A stretch of 64,000 nt of DNA, taken from positions 92,511,741-92,575,740 of the forward strand of contig CM041465.1 of NCBI GenBank assembly GCA_023213395.1, in the 5' to 3' direction. This DNA is from Cycas panzhihuaensis. Taxonomy: Eukaryota; Cycadophyta. Within the stretch, counting starts at the first letter, position 1, and the number at the start of each line of letters is the position of its first letter. This document shows positions 10,255-22,315 of the stretch, in pieces. Made by a program: the position numbers and the translations under genes. The notes under the pieces were generated by a model that worked only from the letters and a program-made list of their open reading frames with translations, made no database searches and was not told the origin of the DNA.

Positions 10255-11560
10255 TCATGCGTAAAACTTCTTAAGAAATTTCTCGTTGATTGCCTTCTCA
10301 AATTCCAAGCCTTCCAAGATGGCGATCCTGTAGGTGCCATTGTCGAGGCTTTCAAGAACAATGAAGGGGCCTATCCATTTGGGCCCAAATTTGGCCAAGC
10401 AATTGTAAAGGTATTCTAATTTGAGGACATAGTCCCTAGGCTACAAAGGACGAGCACGAAGACATTTGTCGTGAGTCCTTTGTAAGCGGGCTTTCGAAGT
10501 GAGATTCACTTGATAAGTTATTAAGCGCCTCTCATCCAGGGCTTCGAGATCTAAGAGGCAAGCCTGGTAGATAGACTCCTCATCAATAAGACCTCGAAGG
10601 GAAACCCGTAGAGAGGGGATCTCCACTTCCAGTGGGAGTACCGTCTTAGTTTCGTAGACTAAAGAGAATGGAGTCATTCCAGTAGCCGTGCAGATAGAAG
10701 TATGATAAACCCATAAGGCGGAAGGGAGTTGGAGGTGCTAATCTCTTTGAGATTAGGCAACAGTCTTCTTTAAAATATTGACAAAGGTTTTGTTGAAGGA
10801 TTCAACTTGCCGATTTGCCTAGGGGTGGTAAGGGGATGAGATCTTATGCGAGATCTTGAATTTCTCGCAAAGCTCATCCATTTCCTTGTTATAGAAGGAA
10901 GTTCCATTATCCGTAATTAAGACGGCTGGAATCCCAAAATGGCAAATGATATGCTAGTAAACGGAGGTGGCTATCGTCTTGCCAGGCATAGTGGACAGGG
11001 GGATTGCCTTTGCCTATTTGGTGAAGTATTCGGTAGCGGTTAAGATATATTTATGTTGTGCAGAAGATGGTGGCGATATAGCACCAATGAGGTCTAAACC
11101 CCATTGAGAAAAGGGCCACGGAGATACGATAGGATGCAAAGCCTTAGAAGGCATATGAGAGATATTATCATGCTCTTGGCATCGCCGACATCTAAGGGCA
11201 TAGGCGTGGGCGTCCTTCAAAAGGGACAGCCAATAATAACCCATACGGAGGATCCTTTGGGCCATGGATTGGCCTCCAAAGTGGCCTTCACAAATGCCAT
11301 GGTGGCATTCATGGAGTATTTGGTCCACTTCGTCGGAAGTGACGTAGTGAAACAGGATCCTATTGAAGGATCTCTTGTACAACACTTCGTCTACGAGGAA
11401 GTGTTATCTTGCGGTGGCGCGGATGCGCAACCTAACCTTGTTATTGGCTTCAGGGCGATATTCCTACTAAGTCAAATATCGTACGATGTCACCATACCAC
11501 TCGCTATCAGTGAGCGAGTGAGGAGAAGCATCTTGGATAGTCAAAATAGACTCGTCGAGA
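10255..11560 (-). pseudogene. int: Integrase of element A
   Basis: Inserts element cDNA into the host chromosome. On the minus strand the zinc-binding part (ECHHGICEGHFGG ... CRRCQEH, within 11385-11014) comes first, then WGLDLIGAISPP (first catalytic Asp) and LITDNGTSFYNKEMDELCEKF (second Asp, about 10910). The C-terminal part follows (TPFSLVYETKTVLPLEVEIPSL at 10677-10610 and PRDYVLKLEYL), ending FLKKFYA with TGA at 10257-10255. Stops replace Gln or Trp codons at several places. Confidence 0.88.
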
Positions 11561-11599
11561 AAGGAGTCATCAATAGGAACGCCGCTCGCGTTGGGGATG

Positions 11600-11997
11600 G
11601 CAACATCAGCTAATTATTCTGCCACTATCATTCCCTTCTTTGACTTCCTGTTAATGACTTACAAGTCAAACTCTTGAAGCAGGACGGCCCAACGACCTCC
11701 CCTACCTGTTAAGTCTGAACGAGTAAGCAAGTAACGCAACGGATCAGATTAAACGATCACCTTGGTTGTATTGCCGAGCAAGTAATGCCTGAACTTCTTG
11801 GTCGCATGGACCAAGGAAAGGCATTCCTTCTCGGTGGGAGGATAGTTTAGTTCAGCGGCAACGAGGGTGCGGCTAATGAAATAGATAGCTCTCTCAGTTC
11901 CTGAGTCATCCTCTTGTGCTAGCATTACACCAAAGGATTCATCGGTAGCCGAGGTGTACAAGATGAAGGGCCTATCGAAGTGAGGAGGTGCCAACAT
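11600..11997 (-). pseudogene. RNase H of element A pol
   Basis: The standard pol RNase H domain, directly after RT. The segment FILYTSATDESFGVMLAQED ... YPPTEKECLSLVHATKKFRHYL is open at 11997-11749. It then meets a TAA where B has CAA (KVIV|SDPLRYLL), and more Gln-to-stop changes follow. Confidence 0.85.
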
Positions 11998-12009
11998 AGA
12001 AGCAAAAAC

Positions 12010-13254
12010 GAGAGCTTCCTTAAGTCCTATGAAGGCTTGTTAGGTCTTGTTAGACCAAACAAATGGGACTCCTTTCTTCAATAGGTTAGTAAGGGGTTTA
12101 GCGTTTATGGTGAAGTCTGCTAAAAAATGCCTAAGGAAACCGAGCCTACCTAGAAATGACTTAATTTGTCATTGGGTTCTAGGCGGCGGCATGTCAAGGA
12201 TTGCCTTGACATTTTTTAGATCGATTTAGATTCCTTGTTGTGACATAAGAAAACCCAAGAGTTTGCCTGAAGTGAAAGCAAACACGTATTTAAGCAGGTT
12301 CAAATTGACGTGATACTTACGGCATTATGTGAAGATGGCCCACAAGTCGGAGGGATGATAGGCTCTAATATGCGAAAGACCCATCATGTCATCCATGAAG
12401 ACCTCCAACGTGTTGTTGATGAGATCATGGAAGATGAAATGCATGGCCCTTTGGTAAGTAGCCCCTGCATTCTTGAGACCAAAGGACATTGCCTTGTAGG
12501 CAAAGGTACCCCATGGTGTAGTGAAGATAGTCTTGTGGCGGTCTTCAGGAGAAATCTAGATTTGGTTATAGTCAGAGAAGCCATCCATTAAGGACATGAC
12601 TTCGAATCTGATTGTACGATCAATTATTTGGTCTATAAACAGGAGAGGAAAGTTGTCCTTAGGACAAGTGTTGTTTATGTCGCAGAAGTCAACACATATA
12701 CGAATGATTCCGTTCGTTTTGGCAATGGGAACGATGTTCGATACCCACTTAGGGTAATCAATGGAAGAAATGAGTCTCACATCCAGAAGCTTCTCAACCT
12801 CCATCTTAACGATGGCTGAGAGCTTCGGGTGGAGGGGACGCTGCTCGACGCATGAGGCAGCATCAGGAATAGTCGTAAGGTTATGCGTGACGATGGAGGG
12901 GTCAATTCCCTTCATGTTGGAGTAGTCCCATGCGAACACATTGCGGAATTCCTGGAACAGGAGGGAATATTCCCTCACTTCATGAGGAGTACATTCCACC
13001 CCTACCTTAATGATCTTACTCGGGGTGAGGACTATGTCCTGGGTTGACCCCATACACATAACATTCCCCTCCTCGAAATGGAGAGGGGCAAGATCGACAG
13101 GAAGAGAGGATATGGAAGAAGGGATCGGGTTGGCTAGTGTGGACCCGATCACTAGGACCTTCTGGTGGCCAAGCTTGTGGTGACTAGAAGGTAAACTGGG
13201 CATGGAGCCGGCTAAGTGCTCTAGCAAAGCCTCGTTGTCCTCGAAGTAGTCCAC
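12010..13254 (-). pseudogene. Reverse transcriptase of element A
   Basis: The segment open at 13254-12556 contains VEKLLD, YPKWVSNIVPIAK, ICVDFCDINNTCPKDNFPL and the catalytic Asp of SLMDGFSDYNQI (about 12585). After a stop (TAG where B has CAG) come AMSFGLKNAGATYQRAM and FMDDMMG at about 12399-12382, so both motif C Asp residues are present. SFMDGF-type motif B and CPKDNFPL are typical of the Tat lineage. It copies element RNA to cDNA in the particle. Several stops make it non-functional. Confidence 0.9.
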
Positions 13255-13826
13255 CCCATGGACGAGGTGCGGGATGGCACGAGAGCGATGGGATCGGTAT
13301 GACCTATAAGCTGCCCAACATCCTTAAGGGATTCTAAGGGAGAGTCAAGGAGAGATCCCTCGTAAAAAATAAGAGGAAAACTCTCAATGGCATCACCTGC
13401 AAAAGGTGGTGGAATGGAAGAGCTAGGAGCCTGATGACCGACGTGCATGATGACATGCGACATATGAAAGTGATCAGGCTCTATAACAAAAGGGGTCCTA
13501 GGAGGAGGCCTAGAACTAGATGAATGCCCCCCACTAGCGCGGAGGAAAGAAACCGGGTGAGGAAGATCCTCATCGTCACTATGGGACCCGTCATCATCAA
13601 ACATGGCAAGGTACCCATAGCTTCCAATGCCGATGGGGGCAAAACACGTTAAATTGGTAGAAGAGGACGTAGGATCTTCTTCATGGCAAGAGGGATCGGG
13701 GATACTGATCGAGCAGGCCAAGGCATGATCAAAAGGGCGATTACTTCCTATCGAATAGCCATGGCTCGCCTGGGTAGGAGGCCTAGTTTGTTTAGCAAGT
13801 GGTCGCTCGTGGGAGACAACTCTCAT
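13221..13826 (-). pseudogene. Protease-RT linker of element A
   Basis: A 201-codon open stretch between protease and RT, rich in Ser, Pro, Asp and Glu (DDDGSHSDDEDLPHP; GGHSSSSRPPPRTP). It is conserved in B (44400-44833) and C (20763-21110), where the same acidic patch is seen. No known domain recognised. A frameshift near 13250 separates it from the RT frame. Confidence 0.6.
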
Positions 13827-13839
13827 TTGTCTGTCATGG

Positions 13840-14597
13840 ACAAACTTAAGTTGCCCCTAATGGATGGAACACACGGCTCCCATTTGGTCAAGCCATGGTC
13901 GATCCAGAAGGAGGTTGTAATCGATGTCTACATCGAGGACAATGATGTCGGTAAGGACAGTCTTATCCTCAAGGGTAAGAGGTATCGAGACAAATCCCAG
14001 AGGAGTCTTCTCGCTACTGTCGTAACCCTGACATCACCGTGGAACAGGTTCCAAGGCAGAAATGCCAAGCTCTTATATGATGCGCAAGGGCATGGCGTTG
14101 ATGGAAGAACCATTGTCCATGATGGTCCTTCGCAATGCGCAATCGGGAGTATCGGTGGTAATCATGAAATGGAAGTTCCATTGGTGTTCTCTTCCACTGG
14201 TCAGGGGAAGATCTCTGGAATCGAAAGAGATGATGGGTTCACAACTTTGGGTTGTGCCCAAAGCATGAACAGGCGTGTCATTCGATCCTAGAGCTTTTAA
14301 GAGGAGCGTTTGTTGCTTGGGGTAACTTCTCAAGACGTCCATGATGGACATCCTGGCAGCCACAGTAAGAAGCTCTTCGACTACAGAGAAAGGCCTACCC
14401 CTCCCTGTGGGTTGGGTAAGGGCTCTCCTAAAGTCGAAGCGATCAAGGCGAATGGGAATGCTCTTGGGAAGCGCAGGAATCTTTAGAGGAACGGCTTCCA
14501 GAGGAGGGTCAAGGTGTGACATAGATGCGGAGGCACCAGTTGCCTCTTTTGTGACTTGAGACCGAGTCAAAGTGTAAAGGGGAGTGGTCTCAAGCAT
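13840..14597 (-). pseudogene. Aspartic protease of element A
   Basis: Matures Gag-Pol. The active-site motif MDNGSSINAMPL has its Asp at about 14117. PWRCQGYDSSEKTPLG and VLDVDIDYNLLLDRPWLDQMG follow, typical of retroviral-type proteases in Tat elements. Upstream, PFSVVEELLTVAARMSIMDVL is shared with B and C. Confidence 0.85.
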
Positions 14598-14599
14598 CT

Positions 14600-16808
14600 A
14601 AATCACCTTCTTTCCCTTGTTACGAGACCACGAAAGTGAAGGAGCACGGCGGTTAGGGGAGCGCGAAGAGGAAGATGAACCTTACGCACCCTTCCCTTTA
14701 CCATGCGAAGGGCGAGGATTGGGGGATCTATCCTGATTCTAGTTATTCCTTTGTTGAACATTACAATCACGTTCCCCATGTTTGAGGAACGGATCTCTAT
14801 GAACGGGTTGATCAAGATTAGGCCTCGATGCCCGTCTAGGAGACAAATCACACCGCAGGGCATCACGTGGGTGTTGCGCCTGACAATGCGAATCATTGTG
14901 GAAACATTCCCCGTGGATAGAACACCACCTCTTCTCAAGGGGAGGATCGATTCTCCTTACTTGAGAAGGTTGGGTGCAACCCCCTTTGGGGGGAATGGCA
15001 TGAGAAGCTTGTTGAATGGGTTTATGGGAAGTTGGCGATGAAGGGGACTGGAGTTTAAGCTCCTTCATCATATGCTCGAATGAGCGTATAGCAGAAGTGA
15101 GGGGGTCTAAAGTCCTCTTAGTAGGATGAGAGGTAGACCTGGCAGGTTACGAAGGTTTGGTTTCCTTTGTTGGAGGAGGTGCCTCACAATGTTGTAGGGG
15201 CTTAAGCGGTTTCTTGAGTCCGGCTTGGATCTCAATAGCCTCCAATACTAAGCACTTTGTGATCGCTGAGTCGCATGTGGTTGCCCCTATTTTGAGGACT
15301 TCCACATGCACTTTGGGGTGAAGTGCATTGACGAAGAGATCTTGCTTCAACTCTTTAGGCAACATGGCCTTGGTAGAGTGAAAGAGATCATGAAATCACC
15401 TCACAAAGTCACGATTCATTTCATCATGACCTTGTTTGAGTGAAAGGAGAGCTTTCATTCTGCTCTCGAATAGATGAGCTACGTCAAAATAATTGACGAA
15501 TTCATCCACCAATTGCTGGAATGAAGAAATGGAGTGGGCAAGGAGACGATAGAACCACTTGAGGGCATCACCCTATAGGGATCACAGAAATAGCTTTATT
15601 AGAATGTGGTCGTAAGCCCACTAGTCTATGCTTGCCATAGAGAAACTATGCACATGCTCAGTTGGGTCTTACAATGAAGTTCCGTCAAATTTGGGAACTT
15701 CAGGAGGGTGAGGCGGCAGGTTAGTCCTTAGCGCCTCAACGGATAGTAGCGTTGATCGGTAGACCATGAAGGGACGTGTCCTTACATGGGCCAAAGGATC
15801 GATAAACGGTAAATAAATAAGAATGGATGGGGGTGGTAAACCCATCCCTCCTTGGGGAAATACCCCTTGTTGGAAAGAGGGTTATGGATAAATACCTTGG
15901 AAGAGAGGCATGCTCCCTTGCGTAGGCGTGGCAACATGAGTTGCACTGGATGGTAAAAACGAAGGGTGCAGGACCGGGTTTTGCTCATATGGGCCACTCG
16001 TAGGTGGTGCAACCCCATATGGGTGTAACAGGTCCACTCCATAAGCAGGAAGATGGTTTCCCCTACCTTGCCCCCAAGGTTAAGATGCATAACCCATGGG
16101 CAAGTAAAGGGACATACCACCAGGTGGGTTTTGAACGTATGTAGGACTGGGTCTCACATAGTTGATAGCAGCAGCATTAGTAGGACCTCGAGGCCTACTA
16201 GGAAATGCATGTGTCACGTTTGAAGGTGGTGCATTCGTTTGACTCGGGAATGGTATGCTAACCCTAAATTGGAGGAAGGACATGCCGCGAATGGGTCCTG
16301 AAGAAGCAGGACCGTGGCTAGGGATAGATGGCGCAACACTTGTCCTAGGAGCCGGTGTAGACATGGCATGGGACAAGTGCGCGTGGGTAGAAGGGTCATT
16401 TATTATAGGAGGTGCAGGTATAGATGAAGAAGATTCTACACTACACAGAACTTCTTCAAACCACCTGGGACGTGGTTGATGGTGAGTTACTCGAAAGTAC
16501 TCGCTGAGCACTTCGACCACGTCGACAGGAGGGGTATTCTCATAGCCATACGAGGTCGATAGGATCTCGAATGTTGGGGACCCCTCAGGGCGTTCCTCAT
16601 AAGATTCACCAATAGTATGGTGAGTCTCATGAGGAGGCAAGCCTTCCACTGCATGAGCAGAAGGATGAAGGTCAGAAGGGTGAAACAGGTCACCCAGATA
16701 GTAGATGGGATCGTTACCCTCGTGGGTGGATCCCGGAATGGATGCAGGAAACTCTTGAGTTTCCGAGACCATGGTGTGGTAAGCCCAATCAGACTGGTAA
16801 CCTTTCAT
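14600..16808 (-). pseudogene. gag: gag of element A
   Basis: Starts at ATG 16808 (MKGYQSDWAYH), matching the gag starts of B and C. The first 240 codons are open to 16080 and rich in Ser/Pro. The capsid core (YRSTLLSVEALRTNLPPHPP, about 15740-15680; VEVLKIGATTCDSAITKCLVLEAIEIQ, about 15310-15230) and the knuckle CX2HX4HX4C (WCSIHGECFHNDSHC, 14924-14883) follow. Stops and a frame change near 14930 break it. It forms the virus-like particle and binds RNA. Confidence 0.85.
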
Positions 16809-17053
16809 TATCAAATCAAGATTCGATGACAGAAGGGAACAAGGCGATGGGTCTTCTAACAATGGTCGCAGACCTCGCAAGCAACGTGAGAAATATCGCA
16901 TGCAACACCTTTGCAAGCGTTATTAGAAGAAAGCGAAAGGGGTATGAAACAAATATATTGGGGGCTGCCCAACCGAAAAGCAGGATAAGAAGGCTACCTA
17001 AAGGTAAGAACACCAACGAAAAGGGGAAGCGAAACTAGTTCCCTTACTGGCAG

Positions 17054-17071
17054 TCCCCAGTATGGTTGCCA
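17054..17071 (-). other. Primer binding site of element A
   Basis: Minus strand TGGCAACCATACTGGGGA, one base after the 5' LTR end, identical to that of C. Confidence 0.75.
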
Positions 17072-17072
17072 G

Positions 17073-19658
17073 TGAAATGCATGCCGCGGGGCGGTATCCC
17101 TACGTTTAGTAAAAGGAATGGATTATGCAAAGCTAAGCTAGGCTAAATAGCAAGGACTTCACCTCGTAGGGCATCCATGCGCCAGAGCGCAGATTTAGAA
17201 CTACAGAGGTGCCTGGCTACTTCCAGGTAGCCGCACAAAGTGACGTCTCCTATTCCTCGGATGGCCAGGAAGAGGAGGAGAGAACCTGGCACATTGCGTC
17301 TTCTCAAGAGGGTGAGAAGGCAACATGAGAATAGGGATATAGGTAGAGTGTGGCATCTAGGTGTAGGCTAAAAAGGGGGGTAAAGTATGGGTAGCTCTAA
17401 CACAAAGTAAACTACCTAAATATGCTAGACTAACCACTAGATACAAGCAATGCAAAGCAAAAGTATGTTCCTTTCCCCTTTCAATTCCTTATATGTTTCT
17501 AACTACGCAAACATGTGCATAAAAGACAACAACATAAAGAAGATATATAGGGACAAGGAAAATACCTGGACTTGGCATCCGAATGGAGTGCTATCTATCT
17601 CTTTGCTTCCCACTCCTTCCTGCTCTGCTCATTGTGCATGTGATGCCGGTTGGTGATGGTTGCCGTGAGCAATCGAAGAGGGGCTAGCTTACCTCCCCTT
17701 ATGTATGCAAGAGTAAAACAGAAAAAAAAGCAAACAACGGGAAATGACAAAAAGAGCACTAAATGTAGAACTAACCTGCAATGGGTTTCGCTCCACACAC
17801 AACTCTACCGATGCAAGATCCTACAAGTCAACTAGATAAGTATCTCCCTCTCGGAAGAGGGGCCACAAAGAAGATCGAGTATATATGCTAAACTCAAATG
17901 AACCCAAATCAAACTAAGCTAAGCATGTATATCATCATTTAATACAACAATATTTAACAAAAACTCCTGTAAACATTTACCGCAAGTGACACCCAAAAAT
18001 GAAGAGTATAGCCTCAGAATGGCTAACTCACCCACAAGGAACCTCCACTCAATCTCGGGACGTGAAGCAGACTCACAGCAAGGACACGGGGCAGTGAATA
18101 ATGAGGAAGAAGAGGGTAGCAGAAAGGTACACAAATGCCCAAAGAACGAGATGCTACAAACAGAAATCGTCGGATTGGACAAGTAGCAAACCGTCAACCG
18201 TCAAGAAACGGTTTCGGGGCTTATACGATGCCCAAAACCAATGGACGGAAATGTGGAACTAGTGTGGTGATGGGCTTCCAACGCTGGTTTAGCTCTGAAA
18301 ATAAGCTCCCAAACCCCCTAACCAGACTCCTAGGAAGGCACCAAAGGCAAAGGGAAAGAGAATAAGGGATGGAACCCTTGGGGAGAAGGACAGTAAGGGG
18401 TACGGAGCCCGCCTTCCTCCCTCAAATTCTTTTTATGTTGCCCCCTTGCAACAACCACCTAAGAGTAGGTTTGAAGGGATTATTGGAGAAGTAATATTAT
18501 GCCAAAAAATAAGAAAGTAATGCTAAATAGGTACAACAATAAGAAGGCACATAAACTAAGAGTTTATCCACAAAAATATAAAGACATAACATCAACCACA
18601 AAGTAAATGTAAGAGGTACCTTGTTGTGAAGAAACCAAGCATGAATTTGCTAGAAAAAACAGCAGAGAAGAACCAACATCTAGTGGATTGTGATAACAGG
18701 TTTGGAGAAGGGAGAGATGTAAGGATGATCCTGTGAGTTTGGAGTCCTTGAAGCTTGTCTTTTGGGGAACTTTTGATGATGATCCTCGTTGAAGCCTTGA
18801 AGTCCTACAAGTAGGTGTAGAGTTTGTTATTGGTGAGTAATAGGGGTAGCAATGGTCCCTGGAATTGAGCCAGCAGCTGTGTGTCTCTTTTACAATAGGT
18901 TCTTATGAGTATTTTGTGTCAATTTCTATAAAAATGAGTGAAAGATCCCTCAAAATGAAGAGGATTACTTGTTTTATCCCCTGTTCACTGCAGGTGAACA
19001 TTGGGGATGTCAAGGCAATGCAAATAAACAGGTGCCATGCAACAGTTTCGCGAAAAAAGTGGAAACTATCATGTGATTTTTTAAAAAATTTCAAATAGTC
19101 GTCCCACGGTAAATTTGGCGGTACTGCGGTAAAGATCGTGGTACCACTAAGTTTATAGCAGTGCCAGACTAGAAATAAAAAATAAATAAAAATAAGCAGG
19201 AATAAGGCTTTGGAGTTAATATTGAGAATAATTTGAGGCTAGAACAACTGGGAGGAATACCCAGGTGATGGGCAAGTAGCCAAAACAACAAAATGGGTTT
19301 CAACCAAGGAGTTAATCAGACTTAGAGGAGACTACAACACGAGCAAAATGTCATAACAGGGGCAAACATGACTGGCTAAACCATCCGAGAGGTTGTGGAG
19401 ATGAAGTGGGTGGCTGTGCGCCATATGGGGTGTAGCATTCATTGAGGAATGCCCCCATTGTGAGTCGTCATAGGCTGAAAGCGTGCTGTAAGCACATGCA
19501 ATATGATCAAGTAAAGAAGCAATGCATGTAGGCAAGCATATGTCAAGTAGTCTATGCTAAACAATCTCATTCAAACAAGAGCAGGGAGAAGTGAGAACAT
19601 ATACCTAAGCTTACCTGAGTCGATGCGTCTTGAGTCTATTCCTGGTAGCTGGGAAACA
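17073..19658 (-). repeat. 5' LTR of element A
   Basis: 2586-base copy of 2935-5522. On the minus strand it begins TGTTTCCCAGCTACC and ends GCATTTCA. It has an ideal-looking donor motif CAGGTAAGCT about 40 bases in, the GGTACC cassette at 19107-19167, and GGGGATAAAACAAG near 18970-18983 as a TATA-like candidate. Short ORFs inside it duplicate those of the other LTR. Confidence 0.95.
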
Positions 19659-19663
19659 GATGC
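19659..19663. repeat. Target site duplication of element A, right (GATGC)
   Basis: Second copy of GATGC after the right LTR edge, matching 2930-2934. Confidence 0.92.
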
Positions 19664-20726
19664 CCCTCGACGCGACCCTTCCCTTAAATAGGCCTCAAGG
19701 CCTAATTTAGACCAACCAGTTCACAAGGATCCGTTCCCCAAATATGGGGAACACGATGGTAACACCCAACCCAAGAATAATCAGAACCGAGGAAGATGGC
19801 CAAATTCTCATCCTTTCTGTGACAAAGGGAAGGGTGCCCAGGATTCGTCCTCTTCCTCCTGTTCCCCTAACCGTTGCACCCCATCACCTTCACGGCCCCA
19901 GAACAAGGGGAAGAAGGTGATCCGGTTGCTTGAGGCTGCTCCTTCTTATGCTCTTACCTGGTCTCAAGACGCCAAGGAAGCAATCGATGCTTCTTCCTAT
20001 TCCAACCCTCTTCTAGAGAACCCTCCTCTGGAAGTACCTCTTTTCCCTAAGGCCATTCTTGTGTGCCTGGGTTGTTATGATTTCCGAAGGGCACTTACCT
20101 AGCCTATCGCGAAGGGTAAGCCCTTCTCCATGATGGATGAGCTTCATACTGTTGCCGCGGGAATGTCCTTGATGGACGTTTTGAGGAGTTGTCCTGAGCA
20201 GCGGGCCCTCCTCCTGAAAGCTTTAGGATCAAATGACGCACCTGTTCATGCTTTGGGCATTACCCAAAGTCGCGAACCCGTCATTTCATTTGATCGTAAG
20301 GACCTTTCTCTCGCATGTTAAAGGGAATGTCAGTGGAACTTCCCATTCACTATTACCATCAATACACCTGATTGTACCCTTCAAAGGACTATTGTCGACA
20401 ATGGTTCTTCTGTGAATGCCATGCCCTTGCGTGTCATGCAAGAGCTTGGTATTTCTGCCTTGGAACCTGTTCCATGGCGATGCCAAGGTTATGACGGTAG
20501 TGAGAAGACCCCGTTGGGATCTATCGTGGTTCAGCTCACCCTCGAGGGCAAGACCATCCTCACTGATATTATAGTCCTTGATGTCGACGTCGACTACAAC
20601 CTTCTTTTAGGTCGCCCATGGCTCGACCAAATGGGAGCCGTGTGTTTGACTCTTTGGGGACAACTTAAATTCATCCATGATGGACAAATGAAGGTTATTC
20701 CCCGCGAATGCCTACTTACCAAATAA
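19664..20726 (+). pseudogene. gag end and protease of element C
   Basis: It continues from 2934 with ASRPNLDQPVHKDPFPKYGE and a basic Ser-rich stretch, then FSMMDELHTVAAGMSLMDVL. The protease active site VDNGSSVNAMPL has its Asp at 20397. SALEPVPWRCQGYDGSEKTPLG and DVDVDYNLLLGRPWLDQMG follow. The part 20412-20726 is fully open. Of the three copies, C has the best preserved protease C-terminal half. Confidence 0.85.
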
Positions 20727-21683
20727 ATCCGTCCTGTTAATCAGGTAAGCCAAGGCCCTTCTATGCGTGCCTCAACTTACTCCATTGGTATACCCAATCC
20801 GTCTGAAGAAGATCCCATATCTTCTTTTCTTAGTCTCATGCATTTTGCTCCTATTGGTGTTGGGAGCTACGTGTATCTTGCTTCGTTTAGTGACGATGAG
20901 TCGCACGATGAGGATGATGATTGTCTCCACCCCATCTCTTTCCTCTGTACCAGTAGGTCACACCCATCTCGTTCTAGATCTCCATCTAGAACCCCATTTG
21001 GTGAGGCTAGCCACTCCTACGTGTCGCATGTCATCGCTTGTGTCGACTCACCCATTATAAGTTCTTCCCCTTCATCACTTCCTGCAAGCGATGGCTTCTA
21101 AGAACTGCCTTTCGCTCCTTCCGAGGAGCCTCTTTTTGACTCTCCCTTAAAGTCTCGCAAGGAAGATAGGCAACCCGATGACCATCGTGGTCCCATTGTC
21201 TCCACTTCCTCTATCACTTCGTCTACTTGGAGTAAGGTCATCCATGGGGTGGATTACTTCAGAGATGATGAAGCCTTGCTTAAGTACTTAGTGGGCTTCA
21301 TGCCCCACCTAGTGGAGATTCCTTCTTTGTAAGTCTCTCTTCAAGGTCTCATCAATGAAGAGTCGATTCGTCAGGCTCGCCTTCTAGACCTCGAGGCTTT
21401 GGACAAGAGATGCTTGGCCGCTTATCAGGCTAACCTGGCGTCCAAAGCTCGCTCACAAAGGACTTACGATAAACATTTTTGTTCCCGTCCTTTGTTTCCT
21501 AGGGACCACGTCCTCAAGCTTGAATATCTTCATGACCGTTTGACCAAATTCAAACCCCGATGGGTTGGCCCTTTTGTCATTATCGAGACCCTCAGTAATG
21601 GTGCTTATAGGATCGCCACCCTGGAAGGGCTTGAATTTGAGAAAGCTGTTAATGGGAAATTCCTTAAGAAGTTTTACTCTTGA
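20727..21683 (+). pseudogene. int: Linker fused to integrase C-terminus, element C
   Basis: The acidic linker (SDDESHDEDDDCLHP) and HGVDYFRDDEALLKYL run to MPH at about 21307. The next residues VEIPSL belong to the integrase C-terminal part, which in B begins about 2.56 kb further on. The rest (GLINEESIRQARLLDLEALD, PRDHVLKLEYLHDRLTKFKPRWVGPF ... FLKKFYS) is open to a TGA ending at 21683. One stop (TAA, 21330-21332) lies just after the joint. The fused protein would lack RT, RNase H and the catalytic DDE residues. Confidence 0.85.
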
Positions 21684-22160
21684 CCTCGCTGTCACTTCAC
21701 CATGCTCTGAAATGAGCTTAAACTACCATCTTAAGTTGTTCCTGTTCCTCCTAGCCACGGGTGGAATGGCAATTTAGGATGGCCTCTCCTATTTCTTTCT
21801 GGTTCCTCCTGCGAAACCTGTGTTCCCATATCCTTTTGGGACTTTTGTCTTCCTATTTGGGCATCCCCCAGTTAGGACGATGCTCTGGAGTATCATTACT
21901 CCTCTCTCTCACCTACTGTTTCCTTTGCATATCCTGCTATGCTCCTCCATTGACGTGCATGTCACTCTATTTCTAACCTCACACCTCTCTATCACCTCTA
22001 TTCATAGTGGACGTGTATGCTCCTATTAGATATATAGCCATGCATGGAAGGAAATATATGCATCATATAATAAAGCATCTATAACATACATAACAAAACA
22101 TGCATGTCATCTGCCATACATGATATACATATCATCACATATCAAAATGGGGTACCACTT
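21684..22160 (+). other. Post-integrase non-coding block of element C
   Basis: Single copy of the conserved post-integrase block (CTACCATCTTAAGTTG, CCCACGGGTGGAATGGCAAT, GGGCATCCCCCAGTTAGGA), then AT-rich sequence running to the end of the antisense gene. No conserved frame. Confidence 0.5.
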
Positions 22161-22315
22161 ACCCCGTATATATATACATCAAAATCATACGTTACATCGT
22201 ACATATGAGAAGCCGGTGTCCTTGCAGGGAGGGTATAATCATATGACTCTATATATGACCCCCTAGAGGCCCGTGCTTTCCCATCAAAATCTAATACATA
22301 TGTCCTACTCTACTT

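Larger units (their letters stand above)
2935..19658 (-). mobile_element. Element A: Tat-like Ty3/gypsy retrotransposon, minus strand
   Basis: Full-length insertion of 16724 bases inside gag of element C. Reading on the minus strand: 5' LTR (19658-17073), PBS, gag, protease, RT, RNase H, integrase, a block with a plus-strand PMD gene, an extra RNase H ORF, polypurine tract and 3' LTR (5522-2935). It is flanked by GATGC on both sides. The RT motif reads MDDMM and the integrase zinc region is intact, but several in-frame stops and shifts break the reading frame. The two LTRs differ at 6 of 120 positions in the stretch I compared (3241-3360), all transitions, so the insertion is not recent. Confidence 0.95.
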
